This document shows, in pieces, positions 45,258 through 54,369 of a stretch of 64,000 nt of DNA (positions are counted from its first letter, which is position 1; the number at the start of each line of letters is the position of its first letter). Made by a program: the position numbers and the translations under genes. The DNA comes from CAZAYY01 sp964489525 (GTDB lineage Bacteria > Chloroflexota > Anaerolineae > Anaerolineales > JABWBV01), in the NCBI GenBank assembly GCA_964489525.1, contig CAZAYY010000001.1, positions 1 through 64,000 of the forward strand, read 5' to 3'. The notes below the pieces were generated by a model. That model worked only from the letters and a program-made list of their open reading frames with translations. It made no database searches and was not told the DNA's origin.

Positions 45258-47171
45258 ATGACCCTCGATCAAACACACACGCCCAGGTTGCAGGCTGCAC
45301 AGTGGCTGCCTTTTGGCGCCATCAAACCCGCCGGGTGGATGCGCGCCCAGATGGGGCACGATCTAGAACACGGTTTTGTCGGTCATTTGGACGAGCTCGT
45401 CCCCGGCCTGTTTGCGCAGGATGATATCTATGGCGCAAACAGGCTGACCAAAGCGGCCAAGACCAAGGAACTCGGCGTCGTCGCCAGGGAGACCCGCTGG
45501 GAAGTGCAGTTCTTGTGGTGGAACAGCGAAACCCAATCCAACTGGCTGGATGGCCTGGTGCGCACCGCGCTGCTCACAGAAAATCCGTTTTTTATCGAAA
45601 AGGCCCGCACCCGCATTGAACACCTGCTCGCCACCCAGGATGCGGACGGCTACCTGGGTATCTATGCCCCTGATTTGCGCTTCAACTTCAGCGGCGAAAA
45701 CGGTGAATTGTGGGCACAGGCCTCGCTTTTCCGGGTTTTGCTGGGCTGGTACGAAGCCACCAGGGACGAACGCGTTCTGACAGCCGTCCGGCGGGCGGTG
45801 GCGGTGACCATGCGCGCCTATCTGCCCGGGCAATCTCACCCCTTTGACGTGAAAGATGACTTTGCCGGGGTTGGGCACGGGCTGGTTTTTACCGATGTCC
45901 TCGACCGCCTGTACCAACTCACTGGCGAAGAAGGCTACCTGGCTTACGCCCGTTGGCTTTATACCGAATACAGCCGCCAGCCGCTCAGCCAGGATGATCT
46001 CCAACTGGCGCATTTGCTGGATCCCGCCTACCGCTTCAAGGCGCACGGTGTTCACACCTACGAACAGATCCGTTCACTGCTGACCGCGGCTTATGCGATG
46101 GATGATCCACAGCTGGAAACAGCGTTGGCTGCGGCGTTGGCCAAACTCGAAACCTGCCTCACTCCCTCCGGCGGCCCGATGGGTGATGAGTTTATCGACG
46201 GGCGCGAAGCTGATGCGGGCGAAACTGGTTACGAATACTGCTCCAGCCATGAACTGCTCGATACCTACACCCACCTGCTGCAGAAAACCGGCGCAGCGAA
46301 GTGGGGCGACCAGATTGAATGGCTGCTCTTCAATGCCGGGCAGGGGGCGCGCCACCCGAATCAGCCTGCAATTGCCTATCTAAAAACGGACAATTCTTTC
46401 TCGATGACCGGCCCGCTCCATCCAGATGATCCGCAAGACCCTGCCAACCCGCAAATTCGCTACAAATATTCACCCGCCCACCAGGATGTGGCGGTGTGCT
46501 GTGTGCCCAATGCCGGGCGGATTTTCCCGTATTATGTCCGCTCCATGTGGCTGCGCTCGGAAAATGGGTTGGTGGCAGGCCTGTACGGGGCCTGTGAAAT
46601 GCAAACCGAGATCCATGGCGTCAGGGTGAGCATCCGCGAGGAAACCCAATATCCCTTCGATCTGACCATCAACCTATCCCTGCGCCTCGAACAGCCAACC
46701 GCATTTGATCTGGCGCTGCGCCTGCCAGCCTGGGCGGATGGATTTGAACTGAGTGGCGTCGACAACCATGAAATTCGCGATGGATTCATCTATATCCAGC
46801 GCGCCTGGCAAAACGGGGATCACGTTTCCTTGCGCTTTATCACCGGGGTGAAAACCCACGCCTGGCGAAACAGGGAGGTTTATTTCAGCCACGGCCCGCT
46901 GCTGTTTGCGCTGCCGCTGCCGGGAGAATCCAGGCCAGGGCGCAGCTACCCGCGGCACGGCTTTCAGGATGAATATGTGGACGCAGCGGGCCGCGACACA
47001 CCCCACAGCGTAAGCCGCGAGCAAACCTTCAGCCTTGAACAAGGTATCTTCCACCCACAGCACCCCTGGGAATCCTTGGCGCTGCGCGGCCTGCTCTCCA
47101 ACAGCCCGCTACGCCTGGTGCCAATGGGGGGGACGATTCTGCGCCAGGTCACCTTTCTATTCAAGGAGTAA
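45258..47171 (+). CDS. GH127-family glycoside hydrolase (beta-L-arabinofuranosidase type)
   Basis: A 637-residue protein with an (alpha/alpha)6 barrel and a beta-sandwich tail. Signatures are the DDIYGANRLT and EVQFLWWNSETQSNWLDGLVR region, QDADGYLGIYAPDLR, a catalytic-region glutamate and cysteine in ETGYEYCSSHELL (about 320-330), and the zinc/nucleophile cysteine pair AVCCVPNAGR near residue 414. These match residues of the characterised GH127 enzyme HypBA1. No signal peptide is present, so it is cytoplasmic and acts on imported oligosaccharides. Length is normal. The substrate could be L-arabinofuranose or another sugar used by GH127 relatives. Confidence 0.9.
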   Translation: MTLDQTHTPRLQAAQWLPFGAIKPAGWMRAQMGHDLEHGFVGHLDELVPGLFAQDDIYGANRLTKAAKTKELGVVARETRWEVQFLWWNSETQSNWLDGLVRTALLTENPFFIEKARTRIEHLLATQDADGYLGIYAPDLRFNFSGENGELWAQASLFRVLLGWYEATRDERVLTAVRRAVAVTMRAYLPGQSHPFDVKDDFAGVGHGLVFTDVLDRLYQLTGEEGYLAYARWLYTEYSRQPLSQDDLQLAHLLDPAYRFKAHGVHTYEQIRSLLTAAYAMDDPQLETALAAALAKLETCLTPSGGPMGDEFIDGREADAGETGYEYCSSHELLDTYTHLLQKTGAAKWGDQIEWLLFNAGQGARHPNQPAIAYLKTDNSFSMTGPLHPDDPQDPANPQIRYKYSPAHQDVAVCCVPNAGRIFPYYVRSMWLRSENGLVAGLYGACEMQTEIHGVRVSIREETQYPFDLTINLSLRLEQPTAFDLALRLPAWADGFELSGVDNHEIRDGFIYIQRAWQNGDHVSLRFITGVKTHAWRNREVYFSHGPLLFALPLPGESRPGRSYPRHGFQDEYVDAAGRDTPHSVSREQTFSLEQGIFHPQHPWESLALRGLLSNSPLRLVPMGGTILRQVTFLFKE

Positions 47172-47173
47172 AG

Positions 47174-48301
47174 ATGTTGCCCACACTGCTTACAGGAACG
47201 ATCGAGCCGCTCGTTGAACACTTGAAAAAGCACGGACAGGCGCCGGAAGCTTACCTGCTCCATGTTTTTAAATCTCACGATGTCGTTTTGTTGGCCGAAG
47301 AACATGCCATCCGGCATAACCTTGAACTGGCTCAGCGGATGATCCCCTTACTCTACCAGGCAGGCATATATACCTTTGGCATGGAGTTTGGGGCGAGTGA
47401 AGACCAGGCGGAACTGGACGAGTTGGTGACTGGTGCTGCCTATGATGAAGATACAGCTCGCCGGATCATGTTTCGTTACAACACCGGTTGGGCTTATCAA
47501 GAATACCTCGACATTTACCGCACTGCCTGGGCTTTCAACCGCAGCCTGCCCGCATCGGCCCGCAAATTTCGTATTCTGAACTTGAGTTACCAATACAACT
47601 GGGCTGAGGCGCCAGTCGTGCGTACGCCAGCCAATGCCCAGAAAATTTATCACCGCGGCCCGGTGGATGCATACCGCGCCGCGCTTGTTCGGCGGGAGAT
47701 ATTGGATAAAAACGAGAAAATCCTGATCTTAACCGGCACACCCCATGCATTTACCCGCTACCGCATCCCGTTTTTTGATTTCAACGCCCCAGATTTTGTG
47801 CGTTTTGAAGAACGCAACCTGGGGCAGCTGCTTTACCAGCAGGCCCCAAAAAAGGTGTTTTGTGTGCTGCTGCACCAGCCATTCGACAGTCTGCACGAGG
47901 GAGGAGCGAGAAAGCTATACCCTGCGCGTGGGGCGATTGACCAGGTGATGGCCCAATTCCCAGGTCAGGCCAAGGGTTTTGACCTGGTTGGTTCGCCTTT
48001 TGGCAACCTGCCGGATGACAGCTACTACGCCAGCGGGTATCAAGATTTTCAGCTCGCCCAGTTGGCGGACGGTTATATCTATCTCCAACCTTTTGCAGCT
48101 TATCAAGGCTGTACCCTGGATGAAGCCTTTCTTACCGAAGCCAATTGGCCAGAAGCGCAGCGCCAATTCCCCGACCCAGACTGGCATCGCCGCCCACAAA
48201 CCCTTTCCGAGTATTGGCAGCAAATTCGCGCTTATGTGGACATCCAACAGCGCTTGGCCGGACTTGAGCCGCCCCCCTGGTTGACCGGAGGAACACTGTG
48301 A
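47174..48301 (+). CDS. Tiki/ChaN- or erythromycin-esterase-like protein
   Basis: A 375-residue protein 2 bases after the GH127 stop. Near the start VVLLAEEHAIRHNLELAQRMIPLLYQAG is followed by FGMEFGASEDQAELDELVTG. A Glu-Glu-His near a hydrophobic strand plus a GMEF strand is the pattern of ChaN, TraB/Tiki and erythromycin-esterase-like proteins. A C-terminal strand ILILTGTPHAFTRYR gives another His. These folds cover haem binding, metalloprotease and esterase roles, so no reaction is claimed. Placement between two glycosidases suggests work on a substituted glycan, perhaps removing an ester. Assignment to the superfamily is by motif only. Confidence 0.6.
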   Translation: MLPTLLTGTIEPLVEHLKKHGQAPEAYLLHVFKSHDVVLLAEEHAIRHNLELAQRMIPLLYQAGIYTFGMEFGASEDQAELDELVTGAAYDEDTARRIMFRYNTGWAYQEYLDIYRTAWAFNRSLPASARKFRILNLSYQYNWAEAPVVRTPANAQKIYHRGPVDAYRAALVRREILDKNEKILILTGTPHAFTRYRIPFFDFNAPDFVRFEERNLGQLLYQQAPKKVFCVLLHQPFDSLHEGGARKLYPARGAIDQVMAQFPGQAKGFDLVGSPFGNLPDDSYYASGYQDFQLAQLADGYIYLQPFAAYQGCTLDEAFLTEANWPEAQRQFPDPDWHRRPQTLSEYWQQIRAYVDIQQRLAGLEPPPWLTGGTL

Positions 48302-48471
48302 CACACATTTCCCCGGTTGAAATCGAAATCCGCCCCGGGCAGTTGGGCGATCAGGATGACCCGCAATTTCATGAATTTATCCCAAAACTTCTGGATGTGC
48401 CCGCTGCTGAACGCTTTTTTAAAGTCCTGCATCCAGCCGGGGTTCACTTTTATCAGATAACTGCTGTATAG
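48298..48471 (+). CDS. Short conserved-context ORF between the Tiki-like gene and GH38 (57 aa)
   Basis: A 57-codon frame starting at GTG 48298, overlapping the previous stop (GTGA): MTHISPVEIEIRPGQLGDQD, then FHEFIPKLLDVPAAERFFKVLHPAGVHFYQITAV. GGAGGA lies 5 bases ahead. It ends 14 bases before the mannosidase ATG. The frame is protein-like, with acid-base alternation and a hydrophobic end, and fills the gap in the operon exactly. Family unknown. Confidence 0.6.
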   Translation: MTHISPVEIEIRPGQLGDQDDPQFHEFIPKLLDVPAAERFFKVLHPAGVHFYQITAV

Positions 48472-48485
48472 GAGCTAAGGTGCAT

Positions 48486-51400
48486 ATGAATCACGCTGTT
48501 CGTTGGACTGTTGAAAAGATCACCCAGCGCCTGGATTTAATTGAGCCGCTGGTCTATCGCCGCCGGGTTGCACTGCCACATTTCTGTTACCAGTTAGTTC
48601 CGGCTGGCTTGACCGACCCGGTATCGCTAAACAACCTGCCGGAAAGCGGCTCGGAGATTGTCCCAGGAACCTATTGGGGGCAGCCTTTTACCAATTTTAT
48701 CCTGCGCACCACCTTTCAAATCCCCGCTGATTGGGGCGCCGGCCACCCGTTGGTACTCTATTTGCCGCTTGGTGATGCCAAAAATTTCAGCCACCCCGAA
48801 GCATTGGTGTATGTGGATGGGCAGGCCTATGCCAGTGCCGACCGCCACCACCAGGAGATTCTGCTGCGTCCGGATTGGGCCGATGGGCAGGCACACGAAC
48901 TACTTTTACACGGCTGGACAGGGCTTGGCGATCACTGGAACACGGAGAAGCTGACCCGAATGGTGATGCACACCGCTTACCTGGCGCAGCTCGACCAGCC
49001 GGCGCGCCAGTTTACCAGCATCGCGCGTGTGGCGCTTGGCGCAGCCCGGGTATTGGAAACCAATTATCCCAGCCGTTCCAGCCTGCTCAACGCCCTGGAT
49101 GCCGCTTTCCGCATTCTTGATACCCGCGAGCCGTTTGGTGAGGCCTTTTATGCCAGCCTGCCGGCAGCGCAGGCCGCTCTGGCGGATGGTATTGCTGGCG
49201 CTGGCGCGCCGCTGGAGGTGCGCCTGACCGCCACCGGTCACGCCCATATTGATGTTGCCTGGTTGTGGACGCTGGATCAGACCCGGCGTAAAGCAGCGCG
49301 CACTTTCTACACGGCGCTGCGGCTCATGGAGCAGTTTCCCGCCTATCACTTTACCCAAAGTCAGCCTCAGTTATACGAGTTTATCCGGCAGGATCACCCG
49401 GCGCTGTTTGAGGCCATTCGCCAGCGAATCGCCGAGGGACGCTGGGAGCCAATTGGCGGGATGTGGGTTGAGGCAGACTGCAACCTGAGCGGGGCCGAAG
49501 CGCTGGCCCGCCAGTTCCTGCTGGGGCGCTCCTATTTCCGCCGGCACTTTGGCGCACAAGCCGAATCGCCTGTGTTGTGGCTGCCGGATGTGTTTGGCTA
49601 TGCCTGGGCGCTGCCGCAGTTGATCAAGCAGGCAGGTCTGGAGTATTTCTTTACCATCAAATTGGGCTGGAACCAGTACAACCGCATCCCGTATGACAGC
49701 TTTTGGTGGCAAGGGCTGGATGGCACTCGCGTCTTGACCCATTTCGGCACCACCCCTGAAAACAGTTCAACCACGATCGCCACATATAACGCGCCGGCAA
49801 CACCGGAAGCTGCGCTGAACTCATGGAAGAATTTCCAGCAAAAAGATCAGCAGACGGAAGTATTCATGGCCTTTGGTTATGGCGATGGCGGCGGCGGCCC
49901 AACCCGCGAGATGTTGGAAAATTTACAGGCGCTCGAACACTTTCCGGGTATGCCCCAGGTGCGCCAGCGCTCTGCTGGGGAATTCTTCCGTGACCTGGAA
50001 GCGAACTCCGGCGCCGGGCTGCCGGTGTGGAACGGCGAGCTGTACCTTGAATACCACCGCGGCACCTACACCAGCCAGGCGCGCAACAAACGCGCCAATC
50101 GCAAAAGCGAATTTGCCCTGCACGATGCCGAATTTCTGGCTTGCCTGGCCAACTGGTTTGACCCGGCCTACACCTACCCGGCTGAGGTCTTCCAGCAAGC
50201 CTGGCAGCTGGTTTGTTTGAACCAGTTCCATGACATCATCCCCGGCAGCAGCATTGGCGAAGTGTATCAGGAGTCACAGGCGCAGTATGCCCAGGTGCAG
50301 CAAATCGTCTCCTCTGCCAGTGCTCAGGCCCTGGCCACCATCGCCAACAGGTTGGGGGGTGAAGTGCTGCTGGTTAATCCAACCAGTTTCATTCAATCTG
50401 GCCCCGTTGTCGTTCCAGGTGTATTTGACACGGGTTTGGCGCTGCGGGGGCGGGCGCTGCTTACCCAGCCGGTTGAAGTGGGCCTGCTGGTGGATGCCGG
50501 GGAACTGCCGCCCTACAGCGTAACCTTGCTGGAGACTGCGGCGGCTTCCCCCGCTTTCCCGGACCCGCATGCTGACAGCCAGGAGCCGCTTTGCCTGGAA
50601 AACGATTGCTTGCGGGTGGAATTCACCCCTGCCGGGGATATCAGTCGCATTTTCGACAAGGCCAACCAGCGCGAAGTGCTACCTGAAGGCGTGCTCGCTA
50701 ACCAGTTTCAGGCTTTCGAAGATCGTCCCAAGTTTTGGGATGCCTGGGATATTGATATTTTCTATGATGACCGGGTGTGGCTGGCCGAACCGGCGTCTGC
50801 GCTGCGTTGGGTGGAGCGCGGCCCGCTGCGCTGGACGGTTGAAATTCCCCGGCGCATTTTGAACAGCACCTATTCCCAGCAGATATCGCTCCAGCGCGGC
50901 TCTGCTCGCCTGGATTTTGACACAAGCCTCGATTGGCGCGAGCGGCATATCCTGCTCAAAGTAGCCTTTCCGGTAGAAATCCTTTCGCCTGTGGCCACCT
51001 ATGATATCCAATGGGGCAATGTTCAGCGCCCAACCCACCGCAACACCAGTTGGGATTGGGCGCGCTTTGAAACCTGTGCCCACAAGTGGGTGGACCTCAG
51101 CGAAGGCGGTTACGGCGTCAGCCTGCTGAATGACTGCAAGTACGGGCACGACATTCACGATAACGTACTGCGGCTCAGCCTGCTGCGCTCGCCTACTATC
51201 CCCGATCCCGAAGCTGACCAGGGCAACCATCGCTTCACCTACAGTTTATTACCCCACAGTGGAACCTGGGAAGGCAGCACCCCGGCGCAAGCCTATGCCT
51301 TGAATGATCCCGTCATCGCCTTTGTCTCTGCACCCCAAAACCGGGCAAAACATCCTGCCGAGATGCAGTCTTTTGTGCAGGTTTCCGATCCGCATGTGAT

Positions 51401-51635
51401 TATCGAAACCGTCAAGCGTGCCGAAGATGGACACGGGTACATTGTCCGGCTGTACGAGAATCAGCGGCGGCGCGGCGAGATTACCCTGCAGACGGTATTT
51501 TCGCTGGCCAGCGTTCACCGGTGTACCTTGCTCGAAGAGAACCAGGAGCCGCTTGCGCACCTGGACACCCTGGTGCGCTTCACGATCAAACCCTATGAAA
51601 TCGTCACCTTACGGCTTGTTGTTAAGAAGGGGTAA
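48486..51635 (+). CDS. GH38 alpha-mannosidase
   Basis: A 1,049-residue protein from the ATG at 48486; GTG at 48480 is an alternative and both have GGAG upstream. The N-terminal 240 residues are a beta-rich domain. The GH38 catalytic barrel carries GHAHIDVAWLW near residue 252 (zinc ligands His and Asp), WVEADCNLSGAEALARQFLLG, and WLPDVFGYAWALPQLIKQAG near 365 with the nucleophile Asp. A middle three-helix part with HDIIPGSSIGEVYQ and a long C-terminal beta domain complete the family architecture. No signal peptide. It trims alpha-mannosides inside the cell. It closes the operon that begins at 44806. Confidence 0.93.
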   Translation: MNHAVRWTVEKITQRLDLIEPLVYRRRVALPHFCYQLVPAGLTDPVSLNNLPESGSEIVPGTYWGQPFTNFILRTTFQIPADWGAGHPLVLYLPLGDAKNFSHPEALVYVDGQAYASADRHHQEILLRPDWADGQAHELLLHGWTGLGDHWNTEKLTRMVMHTAYLAQLDQPARQFTSIARVALGAARVLETNYPSRSSLLNALDAAFRILDTREPFGEAFYASLPAAQAALADGIAGAGAPLEVRLTATGHAHIDVAWLWTLDQTRRKAARTFYTALRLMEQFPAYHFTQSQPQLYEFIRQDHPALFEAIRQRIAEGRWEPIGGMWVEADCNLSGAEALARQFLLGRSYFRRHFGAQAESPVLWLPDVFGYAWALPQLIKQAGLEYFFTIKLGWNQYNRIPYDSFWWQGLDGTRVLTHFGTTPENSSTTIATYNAPATPEAALNSWKNFQQKDQQTEVFMAFGYGDGGGGPTREMLENLQALEHFPGMPQVRQRSAGEFFRDLEANSGAGLPVWNGELYLEYHRGTYTSQARNKRANRKSEFALHDAEFLACLANWFDPAYTYPAEVFQQAWQLVCLNQFHDIIPGSSIGEVYQESQAQYAQVQQIVSSASAQALATIANRLGGEVLLVNPTSFIQSGPVVVPGVFDTGLALRGRALLTQPVEVGLLVDAGELPPYSVTLLETAAASPAFPDPHADSQEPLCLENDCLRVEFTPAGDISRIFDKANQREVLPEGVLANQFQAFEDRPKFWDAWDIDIFYDDRVWLAEPASALRWVERGPLRWTVEIPRRILNSTYSQQISLQRGSARLDFDTSLDWRERHILLKVAFPVEILSPVATYDIQWGNVQRPTHRNTSWDWARFETCAHKWVDLSEGGYGVSLLNDCKYGHDIHDNVLRLSLLRSPTIPDPEADQGNHRFTYSLLPHSGTWEGSTPAQAYALNDPVIAFVSAPQNRAKHPAEMQSFVQVSDPHVIIETVKRAEDGHGYIVRLYENQRRRGEITLQTVFSLASVHRCTLLEENQEPLAHLDTLVRFTIKPYEIVTLRLVVKKG

Positions 51636-52580
51636 CGCGATGATCACTGGAGAGAACGGGCGAGTTGATGTTTATTAAACCCTCCTCACCTCTCAGCGCT
51701 TCTGCTTTGAGGTGGAGCGTCCGCACTACCCGGTTCCTGGCAACGCGCACATTTTTTGTGTGGCGTCCCTTGTCGCTGGAGTGAATCATCTTAAGATCGC
51801 TCATTTGACTATACAGGGATGCATTGATTAAGTTATTCAGTCCCTCCGGCCCTAGCACGCGCTCCACAGCCAGCCGGTTGCGCGCTTGTACCTCAAAGTG
51901 CGCTACGTTAGCCTGCGCGACCTGAGCCGCGCCCTGCCCAGCCCGGAGCGCTTCAGCGCCAACAAAGTCGCCCTCCCCGGCCACCCTCTCTGGCAGGCTA
52001 GTCACTTTCGACGAGCGCTGCCATGTCCAGGCCGAAGTCCTGGCCGCCCATTTCCCCGATTCCCAAAGGGAGGTCAAGCTGAACCCCAATCCACCTCCCA
52101 CAAAGTCGCCTGATATGCGCGTGTCCCTCCCCCTGCCCGCTGCGCTTAGCCCAGCCAGCCCCCCGGCTGACCGATCCGGGCAAACAGCGCCGGGCGCTGA
52201 CTCCCCTGCCGCCGCTGCCGGGAGACCTCGGCTACTACCTGCTGGTTTCCGGGCAGCAGGGGGCTGGTGCATGTGGGTAGTTGCAAGGCCGGGCTGTTGT
52301 GCGGCCAGCGCCAGCGGGGGTGTGGGCTGCACCTGAGGTGATCGCCGTCGAGCAGGCACTTTGTGTGCGCTGTGCGCAGGTGGCGGGGCTACCCGCCCTG
52401 TTTGCCGCCCGGCAGGCCGCGTTTGAGCGGCAGTTCCCGGAGTATGCCGGGTGAAAGCGGCCTGCTGCGCCGCAGCCCCTCGAGCCAGGGCCCTTGCGCC
52501 GCAAGGCGCAATGCTGGCCCGCAGCGGGACGCTAGTCCCGGGCGAGGGGGGCGCAAGGCGCTTTGGCCGCTGGCAGAATA
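51636..52580. other. Degenerate GC-rich region without a supported gene
   Basis: No frame on either strand is convincing. The longest minus frame (51622-52359) includes QVAQANVAHFEVQARNRLAV and ERVLGPEGLNNL, faintly like the C-terminal helix of SPFH/flotillin proteins, but it is disrupted and overlaps the mannosidase end. Plus-strand fragments near 52,360-52,455 are broken by stops. Best read as decayed sequence. Confidence 0.4.
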
Positions 52581-52582
52581 CA

Positions 52583-52628
52583 AGTTATCCACAGATGGAC
52601 GCAGATTTGCGCAGATGCAGATCAGGAG
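52583..52628 (+). repeat. Word-like repeat spacer (acgcagatttgcgcagatg type)
   Basis: TTATCCACAGATGGACGCAG followed by ATTTGCGCAGATGCAGATCA. The tandem near-copies of GACGCAGAT/GCGCAGATG resemble other simple-word spacers in the cluster to the right (54,260; 57,560; 61,390; 62,810). It includes a perfect DnaA-box-like nonamer, but only one. Confidence 0.5.
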
Positions 52629-52636
52629 AAAAGAAG

Positions 52637-52993
52637 ATGGAGATACAAGTTCAAGGTGCCTCGACATGCACCCTCAACGCCGGGCGTGTGTTGGAAACCC
52701 AGGCCGGGTAGGCGCTCATCCAGCTGCCGCAGCGCTTGTTATTCGATCAGGTGTTGGACTGGCTGGAGCAGCAGCTGAAGGTCGAGACAGGCGGCAATTC
52801 GGACAATCGCTCGGTCACAAATCTCAAGGGATATAACGAAGAGCCAGCCTGGTCTCCTGATGGTAAGTGGATTGCTTTTTGGTCGACCCATACTGGAGAC
52901 CGGGAAATATTGTTGACCAACCTGGATGGGAGCATCCTGTTCAACTTGACCAACACTCCAGGCGCAGATGAATTGCCTGATTGGACTCCATAG
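52637..52993 (+). pseudogene. Chimeric pseudogene: small-protein start fused to a TolB-like PD40 repeat
   Basis: From the ATG at 52637 (AGGAG 8 bases ahead) one frame reads MEIQVQGAS ... GRVLETQAG, meets a TAG at 52709, and then stays open: ALIQLPQRLLFDQVLDWLEQQLKVE. It then continues as NEEPAWSPDGKWIAFWSTH and TGDREILLTNLDG to 52993. The last part is a single PD40/TolB beta-propeller blade pair cut off from its protein. An in-frame stop and the chimeric make-up mark it as a rearranged remnant. Confidence 0.6.
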
Positions 52994-53251
52994 CTAAAGC
53001 CGGTGTTAGATTTATAGAGGGTGTGATGGCAGCTTACGCCACCATCACACCCTCCAATAACACCATTGGAGTGCCCCTCCAGCTTTGGAACGATCACCCC
53101 TGGCATCAAATCATGGTAAAATGGTCCCAGCAGTGCCGCAGAGCAGTGCGCAAAATGTAGATAAGGCAAGACCACTTTACCGGCGGCTTTCTTCGTAGAG
53201 GTGCAAAATCCCGCGGAGAAGTTTTTGTTTGTTAATCAACAGGTAAGAATC

Positions 53252-53497
53252 ATGGATACTCCCACCCCCCGCAAATCGCTTCCTGTCGGACGCTCCCGGC
53301 CTGGGCACACGCCTTTAAAAGGAAGTGAAGCCCTGCGTTGTTTGAACCCTGAGCAGGTTCGAATGATAGATGCTGCCCTGGCAGACCTGGGTGAATATGG
53401 TGAACTGCACCTGGTGATCGAAAAAGGGCGCCTGCGATTTTTGATCGTTCAGAAAAGTATTGATGCGCTCAAGTGGCAGAGCGCAGAAGTGGAATAA
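53252..53497 (+). CDS. Orphan 81-residue protein (MDTPTPRK family)
   Basis: An 81-residue protein: a basic Pro-rich start (MDTPTPRKSLPVGRSRPGH), then LNPEQVRMIDAALADLGEYGELHLVIEKGRLRFLIVQKSIDALK. The second part predicts helix-strand-strand-helix. A truncated relative is at 25503. The 50 bases ahead of the ATG are also conserved between copies and stay open in frame (VEVQNPAEK), so translation may start at GTG 53201, or the stretch may be a shared leader. Function unknown. It lies directly upstream of the NusG paralogue. Confidence 0.65.
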   Translation: MDTPTPRKSLPVGRSRPGHTPLKGSEALRCLNPEQVRMIDAALADLGEYGELHLVIEKGRLRFLIVQKSIDALKWQSAEVE

Positions 53498-53570
53498 GTC
53501 TGGGCAATGTTGAATCGTTTTGATTGGCAGGTTGGCTGCTTCTAAGGCCAACCCCACATCCGGAGTTTTG

Positions 53571-54119
53571 ATGTACCCGTCGTCGATGTCTGACCTGAAG
53601 GAATCTTCAGTACATTGGTATGCCTTGCGCAGCAAGCCGCGCAAAGAGGAAGCCGCCTACCGCGAGGTTGTCAATCGCGGTTATGAAGCTTATTTTCCGC
53701 GCCTGCGGGTTAACCCGGTCAATCCCCGCTCGAAGAAATTCCAACCCTACTTCCCTGGCTATTTGTTTTTACGCGCCGATGTCCAGGCTGTGGGGATTTC
53801 CGTCTTCCAGTGGATGCCGCACACCCTGGGTTTGGTGATGTTTGGTGGTGAACCGGCTGCCGTTCCTGAAAACCTGGTTCACGAACTGCGCTCCCGGCTG
53901 GCGCAGGTACAGGCTGCTGGCGGCCAGGCTTTTGCCGGGCTGCAGCCAGGCGATGTGGTGCGGGTCGAATCTGGCCCGTTTGCGGGTTACGAGGCGATTT
54001 TTGATGCCCGTCTGGATGGCACTGAACGCGTCCGGGTGCTGCTGCGCCTGCTCAACAGCCGCCAGATGCCCCTCGAACTGCCGGTGGGGCAGGTGGTGCG
54101 CTTAAAAAACAAGGCCTGA
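53571..54119 (+). CDS. Specialised NusG paralogue (LoaP/RfaH/UpxY-like antiterminator)
   Basis: A 182-residue protein from the ATG at 53571 (GGAG 5 bases ahead); ATG 53586 is an alternative. The NGN domain opens VHWYALRSKPRKEEAAYREVVNRG, followed by YEAYFPRLRVNP and FFPGYLF-like QPYFPGYLFLRADV. The C-terminal KOW domain is LQPGDVVRVESGPFAGYEAIF. Operon-specific NusG paralogues at the head of polysaccharide clusters ride with RNA polymerase and prevent early termination. It is the first gene of such a cluster here and is separated from gmd by a 250-base non-coding stretch, where a recruitment site would be expected. Confidence 0.88.
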   Translation: MYPSSMSDLKESSVHWYALRSKPRKEEAAYREVVNRGYEAYFPRLRVNPVNPRSKKFQPYFPGYLFLRADVQAVGISVFQWMPHTLGLVMFGGEPAAVPENLVHELRSRLAQVQAAGGQAFAGLQPGDVVRVESGPFAGYEAIFDARLDGTERVRVLLRLLNSRQMPLELPVGQVVRLKNKA

Positions 54120-54369
54120 TCCACGCCGCCAGCGGTCTCCCGGCCTGGATAGGATGGACTTAACGTCCACGTCCAGGCTCCTGGCTCCAGGTTTTTCAAA
54201 AAATGTCCATGTCGGAAGGGCGGAGCGCGCCAGGGTATCGAATTCTCCCAAAAAAAACTTTGTGCTTCCCCCTTTACGCCCTTTGTGTTAAAAATTCCCA
54301 GGCTCCAGGCTCCTGGCGCTCCTGGCTTCCCACAAAACCAAAAACTCCCCACGAATAAAGGAATTAACC
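54120..54369. repeat. Non-coding spacer with CCTGG/CCAGG and AAAGCACAAAG words
   Basis: Two blocks of alternating CCAGG/CCTGG words (54173-54191 and 54298-54316) can pair with each other or themselves. Between them lies a block of the ctttgtgcttcc/ccctttgtgtt type (54258-54289), which reappears inverted at 61363-61385. No open frame. It may serve as the antiterminator-loading leader of the cluster, or be repeat-derived. Confidence 0.5.

Noticed and set aside
51622..52359. A 245-codon minus-strand frame with a faint flotillin-like segment
   Set aside because: Most of it is low-complexity, it overlaps the end of GH38 antisense, and only about 45 residues look SPFH-like.
52583..52591. Perfect DnaA-box nonamer TTATCCACA
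   Set aside because: A single copy inside a word-like repeat, with no cluster of boxes, no AT-rich unwinding region and no dnaA or dnaN nearby.
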